A DNA stretch of 64,000 bases from the NCBI GenBank assembly GCA_016185185.1, contig JACPOD010000012.1:1-64000 (forward strand), read 5' to 3'. The notes beneath the pieces were generated by a model. The model saw nothing but the letters and a program-made list of their open reading frames with translations, was not told the DNA's origin and searched no databases. Position numbers and translations under genes: made by a program. Positions 27,995 through 35,790 of this stretch are shown piece after piece; the first letter of the stretch is position 1, and the number at the start of each line of letters is the position of its first letter. The stretch comes from Sphingobacteriales bacterium. Lineage in GTDB: Bacteria > Bacteroidota > Bacteroidia > Chitinophagales > Chitinophagaceae.

Positions 27995-30235
27995 TTATTT
28001 AACAAGCGTAAACGATACTTCTTTAACATGGTTACTGGCGCCGCCAATATATAATTTGAAATCACCTGGTTCGTATATCTTTTCCAGTTTATCATTAAAG
28101 AATTTTAAGTCTTCTGTTGTAATGATGAAGCTGACTTCTTTGGATTCACCCTTCTTTAAAAATATTTTTTGAAATCCTTTTAATTCTTTCACTGGCCTCA
28201 CCACACTGCCAAATAAATCCTGTATATATAATTGCACTGTTTCTTCTCCATCGTAGTTACCGGTGTTTTTAACGGTAACAGTAACCGTTAACTTTTCAGT
28301 TGGTTTGAATGATGATTTATTTAGTTTGATATCACTGTATTCAAAGTTGGTATAGCTTAGGCCATAGCCAAAAGCATACTTTGGATATAAAGACAAATCA
28401 ATATAAGCGGAACGATAGAAGCGGTCATTATCATTTTGCGCCGGACGGCCAGTGGTGTAATGATTATAATAAATAGGAATCTGTCCTTCTGTTAATGGAA
28501 AACTCATTGGCAATTTGCCCGATGGATTGTAATCGCCAAATAAAACATCAGCAATAGCATTACCTGCCTCTGTACCTAACCACCAGGTGTATAGAATGGA
28601 GGGAACATGATCAGCTGTCCAGTTAAAGACCAATGGTCTGCCCGCATTAATCATTACTACTACCGGTTTTCCGGTTGCCATTACTGCTTTAATTAACTCT
28701 TCCTGTACGCCGGGTAAATGAATATTGCTGCGGCTTTTTGCTTCGCCGGTCATATCTCTTGCCTCACCTACTTGTATCACAACAATGTCTGCTTGTTTGG
28801 CTGTTTCCACTGCTTCCGAAAAACCTGCTGTTGAACTATCATTGATATTGCATCCTTTTGCATACAGCAATTTTGCATCTGCATTTAGTTTACTTTTTAT
28901 CCCATCGTAAGTAGAAACGATTCTTGATGAATCATCCGGCCAGTCATAACTCCAGAAACCAAGGTTGTCGCTTACCGCTTTGATGAAAGGGCCAATCAAT
29001 GCAATGGTTTTTGTTTGTTTTGATAAGGGCAATGTTTGTTTCTCATTCTTCAACAATACAATACTTTTCTTCGCCATCTCTCTTTCAATCTTCCGGTTTT
29101 CTGCATTATTCCATTGTTGTTTTTCTCTTTCTTCATTACTGAATTTATAGGGGTCATCAAATAATCCCATCATAAACTTCATTCGTAAAATTCTTTTCAC
29201 AGCTTCATCAATCACACTCAGCTTTACTTTTCCAGCTTTTACGAGTTTCGATAAGTTTTGAATATAACTGCGGCTTTCCATATCCATATCACTGCCGGCA
29301 TTGGCTGCTAACATTGCTGCTTCGTAATTGTCTTTTGCATATCCATGATTGATCATTTCACCCACACTGCCCCAATCACTCACTACAAATCCCTTAAATT
29401 TCCACTGGCCTTTTAAAATATCTCTTTGCAAATATTTATTGCCTGTTGCCGGAATTCCATTTAAATCATTGAATGAATTCATAAAAGTGGCAACACCTGC
29501 ATCAGCTGCTGCTTTAAATGGAGGCAGATACACTTCATGCAATTGACGTAAACTCATATCAACGCTATTGTAATCTCTTCCACCAACAGCCGCACCATAA
29601 GCAGCAAAATGTTTGGCGCAAGCCATTACTGCATCCGTATTACCCAATCCTTTTCCCTGGAAACCTTTTACTCTTGCCGTAGCAATCAAAGAACCGAGAT
29701 AAGTATCTTCTCCTGCACCTTCCATTACTCTTCCCCAACGTGGGTCCCTTGCAATGTCCACCATTGGAGCAAATGTCCAGTGTACACCGGCTGCGGAACA
29801 TTCGGTTGCTGCCACTCTTGCTGATTGTTCAATTAAATTCATATCCCAACTGGCAGCTTCTGCCAATGGAATAGGAAAGATGGTGCGGTAACCATGAATC
29901 ACATCTTGTCCGAATAATAATGGAATTTTCAATCTTGTTTGCATAGCCAGTTCCTGTAACTCTCTTGTTCTTTTAGCACCGGTTACATTCAGCATAGAAC
30001 CAACTTTACCTGCTTTTACCTGGTCTAATAATTTATCATCATTGGTGAGCGGACCAGTAGCTGCCCACGGACCATTATACTGATTCATCTGCCCGATCTT
30101 TTCATCCAGCGTCATCAGTTTTAAAACAGAATCTACTTTTTGGTCAATTGTTTTCTTCTGTGCAAAGGCAGATAGACAAATAAAGGTAAATGCGCAAACA
30201 ATAAGTATGTACTTTTTTATTTTCATCCTAATCAT
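27995..30235 (-). CDS. bglX: GH3 beta-glucosidase (BglX type)
   Basis: 746 residues with a signal peptide (ends SAFAQ). GH3 N-terminal barrel: MTLDEKIGQMNQ, HWTFAPMVDIARDPRWGRVMEGAGEDTYL (split family motif), and the nucleophile Asp287 in KGFVVSDWGSV. The alpha/beta sandwich and C-terminal Fn3-like domain are complete (GYGLSYTNFEYSDI...). Periplasmic exo-beta-glucosidase is the family norm; Bacteroidota members include beta-1,2- and beta-1,6-active forms. ATG 30235 and ATG 30226 (MKIKKYIL) are both possible starts. The second GH3 lies 38 bases upstream, in the same orientation. Confidence 0.93.
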   Translation of the reverse strand: MIRMKIKKYILIVCAFTFICLSAFAQKKTIDQKVDSVLKLMTLDEKIGQMNQYNGPWAATGPLTNDDKLLDQVKAGKVGSMLNVTGAKRTRELQELAMQTRLKIPLLFGQDVIHGYRTIFPIPLAEAASWDMNLIEQSARVAATECSAAGVHWTFAPMVDIARDPRWGRVMEGAGEDTYLGSLIATARVKGFQGKGLGNTDAVMACAKHFAAYGAAVGGRDYNSVDMSLRQLHEVYLPPFKAAADAGVATFMNSFNDLNGIPATGNKYLQRDILKGQWKFKGFVVSDWGSVGEMINHGYAKDNYEAAMLAANAGSDMDMESRSYIQNLSKLVKAGKVKLSVIDEAVKRILRMKFMMGLFDDPYKFSNEEREKQQWNNAENRKIEREMAKKSIVLLKNEKQTLPLSKQTKTIALIGPFIKAVSDNLGFWSYDWPDDSSRIVSTYDGIKSKLNADAKLLYAKGCNINDSSTAGFSEAVETAKQADIVVIQVGEARDMTGEAKSRSNIHLPGVQEELIKAVMATGKPVVVMINAGRPLVFNWTADHVPSILYTWWLGTEAGNAIADVLFGDYNPSGKLPMSFPLTEGQIPIYYNHYTTGRPAQNDNDRFYRSAYIDLSLYPKYAFGYGLSYTNFEYSDIKLNKSSFKPTEKLTVTVTVKNTGNYDGEETVQLYIQDLFGSVVRPVKELKGFQKIFLKKGESKEVSFIITTEDLKFFNDKLEKIYEPGDFKLYIGGASNHVKEVSFTLVK

Positions 30236-30273
30236 ATAAATCCAATAAATCCAATAAATCCTGGTTCAGCCAA

Positions 30274-32568
30274 TTATTTATTCCAGTTTACTTTACCAAC
30301 TTTTACCTGTTGAGAACTGCTGCCAATCATAATTTCAAATTCACCAGCTTCCCAACCATAACTCATATCATTATGGTAATATTTCAAATCATCGGTAGTG
30401 ATAGTAAACGATACTGTTTTGCTTTCACCAGCTTTCAAATCTATCTTTTGAAACCCTTTTAATTCTTTAACTGGTCTTGTGTTAGCGCCTACTACGTCGT
30501 GAATATATAATTGAACAATTTCTTTGCCATCAACTTTGCCACTGTTGGTTACGGTAACCGATGCTGTTAATGTTTGATTACCTTTTAAAGTGATTTTTCC
30601 TCCCTCTCCTTTGGAGAGGGTTGGGGAGAGGCTTATATCACTGTAATTAAAATTAGCATAGCTCAAGCCATAACCAAAAGGATAAACAGGGTCGTTACTT
30701 ACATCCAAATAGTTGCTGCGGAATTTTTGAAACCATTGACTATCGGGTAATGGGCGGCCAGTATTCTTGTGTGCATAATAGATAGGAACCTGTCCTACAT
30801 TTTGCGGCCAGGTAGTAGTGAGTTTGCCAGATGGATTTACATCACCAAACAAAACATCAGCAATGGCAGAACCGGCTTCACTTCCTCCAAACCATACATT
30901 CAATATAGCCGGAACATTTTCACTTTCCCATTTAATGGCCAATGGTCTTCCGGTGAATAAAACCAGGACAACCGGCTTGCCTGTTTTTACCAATGCTTTT
31001 AATAAGTCCTGTTGTACACCGGGAATTTCGATATTGCTCCTGCTGGATGATTCACCACTCATCTCTGCGCTTTCGCCCAATGCTGCAACAATCACATCCG
31101 CATCTTTAGAAACTTCCAATGCTTCTTTAATAATTTCCTCTGCCGGACGGGTATCTCTTTTGAAATCTTTACCAAACATGCCCGCTCTTTCTTCAAATTT
31201 TGCATCCGCATCTAAATTGCTTCCTTTGGCATACACTAATTTGGCTTTGTCACCTGCCACAGATTTTAATCCATCAATTAATGATATGGCTTTATCAAAT
31301 CTTGCCGCTACTGACCATGTGCCCGGCATATTTTCTTTAGCATCTACTAATGGACCAACCACTGCGATAGTCCCACTTTTCTTCAATGGCAAAATATTGT
31401 TTTGATTTTTCAATAATACAAAACAATCAGCGGCAATCTTTCTTGCTTCGGCACGGTTAGCTGCATTGAATACATCCGTCTTTGCACGGTTATCATCACA
31501 ATATTTATAAGGATTAGCGAATAATCCGAGTTTATATTTTGCTTCAAGAATTAAACGGCAGGCACGGTCAATATCTGCTTGTGATACTTTTCCTTCTTTT
31601 AAAGATTGGTTGAGTGTGGTTAAAAAACCTTCTCCTACCATATCCATATCTATACCTGCTTTTAATGCAAGAGCAGATACTGTTTGCAAATTTCCCAAAC
31701 CATGTGCTTCCATTTCATTGATGCCTGTATAATCCGTTACTACAAAACCTTTAAAGCCCCATTGTTTGCGTAATACATCCGTCATTAAAAATTTATTGGC
31801 CGTAGCAGGAACACCATTTACATCATTAAAAGAAGCCATCACACTTCCCACACCTGCATCTACTGCTGCTTTGTACGGCGGCATATATTCGTTAAACATT
31901 CTTGGAAAACTCATATCAGTAGTGTTATAATCACGACCAGCTTCCGCAGCGCCATACAAAGCATAGTGTTTTACACAAGCCAGGATGTTGGTGTTCTTTG
32001 ATAAATCACCCTGGTAACCTTTCACCATCGCTTTAGCAATAGCAGAACCAAGAAATGGGTCTTCACCATTTCCTTCAGCGATACGGCCCCAGCGTGGGTC
32101 ACGGGCAATATCCACCATAGGAGAGAAGGTCCAGCAAATACCATCGGCACTTGCTTCCAGTGCGGCAATTTGTGCACTGCGTTCAATGGCTTTCATGTCC
32201 CAGCTGCAACTTAATCCTAATGGAATAGGGAATACTGTTTCATAACCATGAATGACATCCATACCGAATATCAAAGGGATTTTTAAACGGCTTTCTTCCA
32301 CCGCTACTCTTTGCACATCTTTTATCTTGGCTACGGATTTAATGTTAAAGAGTCCGCCCACTTTTCCTTCCCGGATTTTTTTACCAATGTCAGCGCTTTG
32401 TGCCTGGCCTGTTACGATATCACCGCTGCCGGGGAGATTTAACTGGCCCAATTTTTCTTCCAATGTCATTTTCTTCATCAACCCGTCAATAAAGATTTTC
32501 ATTTTTGCATCCTGCGCATTGGCACTAATGGCAAAACTCATTACCAATGCAAACAACCATTTTTTCAT
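30274..32568 (-). CDS. bglX: GH3 beta-glucosidase with an in-frame palindromic-repeat insertion
   Basis: Start set at ATG 32568 (MKKWLFALVMSFAISANAQ, a signal peptide); the longer in-frame extension is derived from the repeat at 32616 and would bury the signal. The protein is about 764 residues with complete GH3 domains: MTLEEKLGQLNLP, CWTFSPMVDIARDPRWGRIAEGNGEDPFL, nucleophile Asp in KGFVVTDYTGIN, and the C-terminal Fn3-like domain. Between YSDIS and KITLKGNQTL lies LSPTLSKGEGG, encoded by a GC-rich palindrome (30602-30631) and absent from the sister GH3 at 27995. The insert falls at the edge of the Fn3-like domain, so the enzyme can be active. Confidence 0.92.
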   Translation of the reverse strand: MKKWLFALVMSFAISANAQDAKMKIFIDGLMKKMTLEEKLGQLNLPGSGDIVTGQAQSADIGKKIREGKVGGLFNIKSVAKIKDVQRVAVEESRLKIPLIFGMDVIHGYETVFPIPLGLSCSWDMKAIERSAQIAALEASADGICWTFSPMVDIARDPRWGRIAEGNGEDPFLGSAIAKAMVKGYQGDLSKNTNILACVKHYALYGAAEAGRDYNTTDMSFPRMFNEYMPPYKAAVDAGVGSVMASFNDVNGVPATANKFLMTDVLRKQWGFKGFVVTDYTGINEMEAHGLGNLQTVSALALKAGIDMDMVGEGFLTTLNQSLKEGKVSQADIDRACRLILEAKYKLGLFANPYKYCDDNRAKTDVFNAANRAEARKIAADCFVLLKNQNNILPLKKSGTIAVVGPLVDAKENMPGTWSVAARFDKAISLIDGLKSVAGDKAKLVYAKGSNLDADAKFEERAGMFGKDFKRDTRPAEEIIKEALEVSKDADVIVAALGESAEMSGESSSRSNIEIPGVQQDLLKALVKTGKPVVLVLFTGRPLAIKWESENVPAILNVWFGGSEAGSAIADVLFGDVNPSGKLTTTWPQNVGQVPIYYAHKNTGRPLPDSQWFQKFRSNYLDVSNDPVYPFGYGLSYANFNYSDISLSPTLSKGEGGKITLKGNQTLTASVTVTNSGKVDGKEIVQLYIHDVVGANTRPVKELKGFQKIDLKAGESKTVSFTITTDDLKYYHNDMSYGWEAGEFEIMIGSSSQQVKVGKVNWNK
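30602..30631 (+). repeat. GC-rich palindromic repeat inside the GH3 coding region
   Basis: CCCTCTCC (30602-30609) and GGAGAGGG (30613-30620) form a perfect hairpin with loop TTT, followed by TTGGGGAGAGG. It is read in frame on the minus strand by the GH3 gene. Confidence 0.75.
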
Positions 32569-32615
32569 TGCTTTAATTTTTATATAGTCAATAATCGATT
32601 TTCTATTGAGCATTT

Positions 32616-32635
32616 GTTGCGTCGCACACTTGTAC
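32616..32635 (-). repeat. 20-bp inverted-repeat partner of 35316-35335
   Basis: The minus strand here reads GTACAAGTGTGCGACGCAAC, identical to the plus strand at 35316-35335. It lies just upstream of the GH3 gene and enters the in-frame extension of that ORF as YKCATQ. Confidence 0.8.
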
Positions 32636-32660
32636 AACAGCAATACTATTCATCTTTTTA

Positions 32661-32727
32661 GAACCACGGCGACACTACGACACAGAGGTACACTGTGTTA
32701 GTTTGTGTCTCTCTGTACCTGTGGTTC
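32661..32727. repeat. Imperfect inverted repeat between GDSL esterase and GH3
   Basis: GAACCAC at 32661-32667 pairs with GTGGTTC at 32721-32727. The inner arms partly match (GACACAGAGGTACA on the left and TGTCTCTCTGTACC on the right). It resembles the short intergenic repeats of Bacteroidota genomes and could form a large hairpin between the two genes. No reading frame is evident. Confidence 0.5.
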
Positions 32728-32780
32728 AATTTAATCTTCTTTACCCGGCAGACTCCTCCTTCGTCGGATTCAGACGGGTG

Positions 32781-33467
32781 TTATTTTAAATAAGGTTTCA
32801 GCAGCTTTTGCCAAATCTTATATCCTTTGGCATTCATATGCAGCTTATCTTCTGTAAAAATATCATCCAAAGGTGTTCCATCGGGCATTAACATATGATG
32901 GTACACATCAATAAACCTTGTTTTTCTTTTGCTGGCCAGGAAATTTTTTATCATCACATTCGCCACGTTGTATTTGGCCATCAGATTTTTCCTGGATGGG
33001 CTTGGTTTCATTGAAACATAAATAACGGGTATCTTCTTGTATTTACTCCTGATCATTGTAAAAAGCTGGAAAAAGCGTTCTGCCACCTGTGCCGGGTAGA
33101 GCGTACTGTCGTATGCTAAATCATTCTCGCCAAAATAAATTACTATTTGATTTGGCTGGTATTTAAAAATAACATCATCGGCCCGGTAGATAACATCTTT
33201 AAGCGTAGAGCCACCAAAGGCCCTGTTTAATATTTTGTGTTTGGGAAAATAATCCTGCACATCCGTCCATTTGGTAAAAGAGGAACTGCCAATGAAAAGT
33301 ATTTGATTCGGTTTGGGCATGGCAATACTGTCCTGCTGTTTGAATTTTTGTATATCCTCCCAGTAGTCAGGTTTTTTATCCTGTGCCATTAACGGAACAG
33401 AAAATATTACAAACAGGAAACTGTATAATAATTTTTTATTCAACTGTAATAAGTTTAGATTTTTCAC
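32781..33467 (-). CDS. SGNH/GDSL-type esterase, secreted
   Basis: 228 residues starting at GTG 33467, because the only in-frame ATG codons downstream would destroy the signal peptide (LLYSFLFVIFSVPLMAQ). SGNH blocks: FIGSSSF with predicted nucleophile Ser62 (Ser replaces the usual Asp before it), NRAFGGSTL, YFGENDLAYD (Asn block) and TEDKLHMNAKGY (Asp/His). The family commonly deacetylates glycans. It overlaps the end of the upstream GH43-discoidin gene by 32 bases, so the two are coupled and probably act on the same decorated polysaccharide. Confidence 0.87.
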   Translation of the reverse strand: MKNLNLLQLNKKLLYSFLFVIFSVPLMAQDKKPDYWEDIQKFKQQDSIAMPKPNQILFIGSSSFTKWTDVQDYFPKHKILNRAFGGSTLKDVIYRADDVIFKYQPNQIVIYFGENDLAYDSTLYPAQVAERFFQLFTMIRSKYKKIPVIYVSMKPSPSRKNLMAKYNVANVMIKNFLASKRKTRFIDVYHHMLMPDGTPLDDIFTEDKLHMNAKGYKIWQKLLKPYLK

Positions 33468-35385
33468 TTACACCATTTTCATTGATTGCTTCTATAATGA
33501 AATAATATGTTTTCATCAGATCCATTCCCTTATAATAATACTCGTTGGCATCATGTACCATAATGCAGTTGTATAATTTATCCGGCATTGTGCCAAAGTA
33601 AATATTGTATGCATAGGCGTTGTCAACAGGCTGCCATTTGATCCAGGCACTCCTTTTATCTTTTTCTGTTCGTAAAACAAAAAATTGTTTAACGGGTGAA
33701 GGCTTTTCTCCATTGCCATTTCCAAAAACCCTTAACCCGCTGATGGCAAATTTACCGGTAGGCATATGAATATTTTCAACTTTAATGAATCTTGCCTGTA
33801 CCGGTGTGGTTAACTCAACATATTCATGCGGAATATCTGTTTTATTATTGCTCTTATCAACTAATACATTCCACTTTTTACCATCGGTTGAATAATACAT
33901 TTTGTATTGATGATATTGTTCGCCTCCGTTGATTTTACCGAGATGATCATCCGCCACATCCTGATCAGCATAATTTATTTGTACTGCATTTACAATGGAA
34001 ATATTTCCTAAATCAGTTTGAACCCATTCACCGGTTTTTGAAGTGGTGGCACTCCAGTATGTTTTGATGCTTTCATCATTAATATTATTTGCATAATGAC
34101 TGCCAAGTGTTGAAGAAACTAAAACGGGTTTTTTATAATTCAGCAACATCCAGCCGGTGAAAGCTCCGGCTCCCCCACCCCCCAACGGGGGGATTTGAGA
34201 AAGATCATTATAAGATGAAACATTTACTTTTTGTGCGACTACTAAAGTCCCTCCTTTGGAGGGGTTTGGGGAGGCTGGCAGATACAAAGGGTAATCACCA
34301 AATGCTGTATTGCACCACATAACTCCATCTTTATCAAAACCGGCGGGCCATATGCCTAATCTTCTTTCAAATGTATTTTTTACATTTATACCAAGCGTTG
34401 ATGTGTGCCAGTAATTATTCCAATTATCTGTAAACGTACTTCCATGTCCCGGCCCACGAACAAAACCTCCCGGCTTAAAACTTATGGGGTCTGATTGTGG
34501 TGTAAATGGCCCTAAGGGTGCATCACCCACTAATGTTGCATCTGCAGAGCCACTCATTTCAGTGCCGGGTGCACAATATTGTAAATAATATTTTCCGTTA
34601 TGTTTTGTCATCCATGACCCTTCAATAAACGGGTCAAGAAAAGTATTGTCCATATATTCACCAAAGCGTTGCCATCCATACCGCCACGATTCAAGTGAAT
34701 ATGTTTCAACTCTTGTACCAATGGGTTTAAATGTCTTTCGGTCTAATTCAATTCCGTACAATGGATAGCGATTGCTGCTTCCATTATACATATAAAATCT
34801 TTCATCATCATCCGTAAAAAAAGCAGGATCCCATCCGCCAATATCAAAAGAATCTACCAATGGTTTCCATTCATTGGCTTTTGGGTTAGTGCTCATCCAC
34901 AGTGTAAATTTTCTTGTGTAGGTTGAGCCAAAGACGAGCATGGTGTCACCTACAATGCCAACAGCAGGCGCACAAAGCTCATCATACGTATTCGTATTCC
35001 ATGGACGAAGAAATTTTTTGGAGATAAAATTCCATTTGAGCATATCATTACTCCACCAGTAACCCCATTGGTTGGTAGAGAATAAATAATACTCACCTTT
35101 ATAATTTACAATAACCGGGTCGGCGGTGGCACGATGACGACCCCATTCACTGAAATTGGGAATGGGAGTGTAGCCATAATCTATATTGATGGGATTGCAA
35201 TAAGTTGCCCCCCCGCCCCCCGAAGGGTGGATTTGAGAAGAAGCCTTTATGTACAATAATAAAAAGCTGAATAGAATTATGGGTGTACAAGTACACCGCC
35301 GAATAAAGCTATGGCGTACAAGTGTGCGACGCAACGGAAGCCTGTTAAAAGTTACTGAAACTGGTATCATAAAATTTATTCTCAT
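33436..35385 (-). CDS. GH43-like hydrolase with discoidin (CBM32-type) and Fn3 domains
   Basis: 649 residues: extended N-terminus and membrane-type signal (CTPIILFSFLLLYIKASSQ), a five-bladed GH43-like catalytic region (about 60-365; GRHRATADPVIVNYKGEYYLFSTN, GGWDPAFFTDDDERFYMYNG), an F5/8 type C (discoidin) carbohydrate-binding domain (about 415-555; YWSATTSKTGEWVQTDLG, ARFIKVENI) and an Fn3-like C-terminus (about 560-649). The start overlaps the DoxX stop as ATGA, supporting ATG 35385. Three palindromic repeats and part of a fourth repeat family are read in frame: IHPSGGGGA, IPPLGGGGAGAF, SPNPSKGG and RTLVRHSF. Substrate is unknown; xylosidase or arabinosidase are usual guesses. Confidence 0.87.
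   Translation of the reverse strand: MRINFMIPVSVTFNRLPLRRTLVRHSFIRRCTCTPIILFSFLLLYIKASSQIHPSGGGGATYCNPINIDYGYTPIPNFSEWGRHRATADPVIVNYKGEYYLFSTNQWGYWWSNDMLKWNFISKKFLRPWNTNTYDELCAPAVGIVGDTMLVFGSTYTRKFTLWMSTNPKANEWKPLVDSFDIGGWDPAFFTDDDERFYMYNGSSNRYPLYGIELDRKTFKPIGTRVETYSLESWRYGWQRFGEYMDNTFLDPFIEGSWMTKHNGKYYLQYCAPGTEMSGSADATLVGDAPLGPFTPQSDPISFKPGGFVRGPGHGSTFTDNWNNYWHTSTLGINVKNTFERRLGIWPAGFDKDGVMWCNTAFGDYPLYLPASPNPSKGGTLVVAQKVNVSSYNDLSQIPPLGGGGAGAFTGWMLLNYKKPVLVSSTLGSHYANNINDESIKTYWSATTSKTGEWVQTDLGNISIVNAVQINYADQDVADDHLGKINGGEQYHQYKMYYSTDGKKWNVLVDKSNNKTDIPHEYVELTTPVQARFIKVENIHMPTGKFAISGLRVFGNGNGEKPSPVKQFFVLRTEKDKRSAWIKWQPVDNAYAYNIYFGTMPDKLYNCIMVHDANEYYYKGMDLMKTYYFIIEAINENGVSEKSKLITVE
34172..34199 (-). 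repeat. GC-rich palindromic repeat inside GH43-discoidin ORF (copy 1)
   Basis: The plus strand has CCCCCACCCCCC-AAC-GGGGGG followed by ATTTGAG. On the minus strand it is read in frame as QIPPLGGGGAG. It shares the trailing ATTTGAG and the architecture with the copy at 35207. Confidence 0.65.
34249..34274 (+). repeat. GC-rich palindromic repeat inside GH43-discoidin ORF (copy 2)
   Basis: CCCTCC-TTT-GGAGGGG followed by TTTGGGGAGG, the same design as the copy in the GH3 gene at 30602. Read in frame on the minus strand it gives SPNPSKGG. Confidence 0.7.
35207..35236 (-). repeat. GC-rich repeat inside GH43-discoidin ORF (copy 3)
   Basis: The plus strand has a C-rich stretch ending CCCCCC-GAA-GGGTGG then ATTTGAG, matching the copy at 34172. 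Read in frame on the minus strand it gives QIHPSGGGGAT, just after the signal sequence. Confidence 0.6.
35316..35335 (+). repeat. 20-bp inverted-repeat partner of 32616-32635
   Basis: GTACAAGTGTGCGACGCAAC occurs here and, inverted, at 32616-32635. It sits in the 5' coding part of the GH43-discoidin gene. A palindrome GGTGTACAAGTACACC lies just before it (35282-35297). Confidence 0.8.
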
Positions 35386-35789
35386 CTTTTTTGAAACAAC
35401 ATGTTATCCAATGAAAATTTAACAGGGCCGGTGAAGAAAAAAAGTAAACCAAACAGTGCAAAAAGAAAAGGGTACTGATCGTCCATCCAGAATTTACCGG
35501 TGCCAACAAAAAAACAGATATAAGTAAATGTGCCGATGATGGTGAGGCAGGCAACTCTTGTAAATAAACCGGGCAATAACATTGCTCCTGCAGTAAACTC
35601 GGCCCCTTTACCAATGTAAGGCATAATGTTGTTTGATTTGAATGTATCCCATTTTACATACTCGGCCATTTTATCCGGCATGAGTACTTTCATTCCATGA
35701 TAAACTACAAAGGCACCAATAAGGATGCGAATAGTGGCTAATCCATTTTCCTGCCAGATGGGTTGTGGTGATAAAAGTTTTTTCAGCAT
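35382..35789 (-). CDS. DoxX family membrane protein
   Basis: 135 residues with four predicted membrane helices (about 16-36, 60-80, 83-103, 106-122) and the DoxX-like start IRILIGAFVVYHGMKVL. DoxX proteins accompany sugar and quinone oxidoreductases, but their precise function is often unknown. It lies 1 base after the GMC oxidoreductase stop and overlaps the GH43-discoidin start by 4 bases, so all three are one operon. A role supporting the GMC dehydrogenase is an inference. Confidence 0.85.
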   Translation of the reverse strand: MLKKLLSPQPIWQENGLATIRILIGAFVVYHGMKVLMPDKMAEYVKWDTFKSNNIMPYIGKGAEFTAGAMLLPGLFTRVACLTIIGTFTYICFFVGTGKFWMDDQYPFLFALFGLLFFFTGPVKFSLDNMLFQKR

Positions 35790-35790
35790 A

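Noticed and set aside
30818-31405. 195-codon open frame opposite the GH3 gene
   Set aside because: Antisense to conserved GH3 sequence; long open antisense frames are common opposite such genes and nothing in it resembles a protein family.
32616-32643. N-terminal extension of the GH3 gene from the upstream in-frame start
   Set aside because: The extension comes from the inverted-repeat sequence and would place 25 residues in front of a good signal peptide beginning at 32568.
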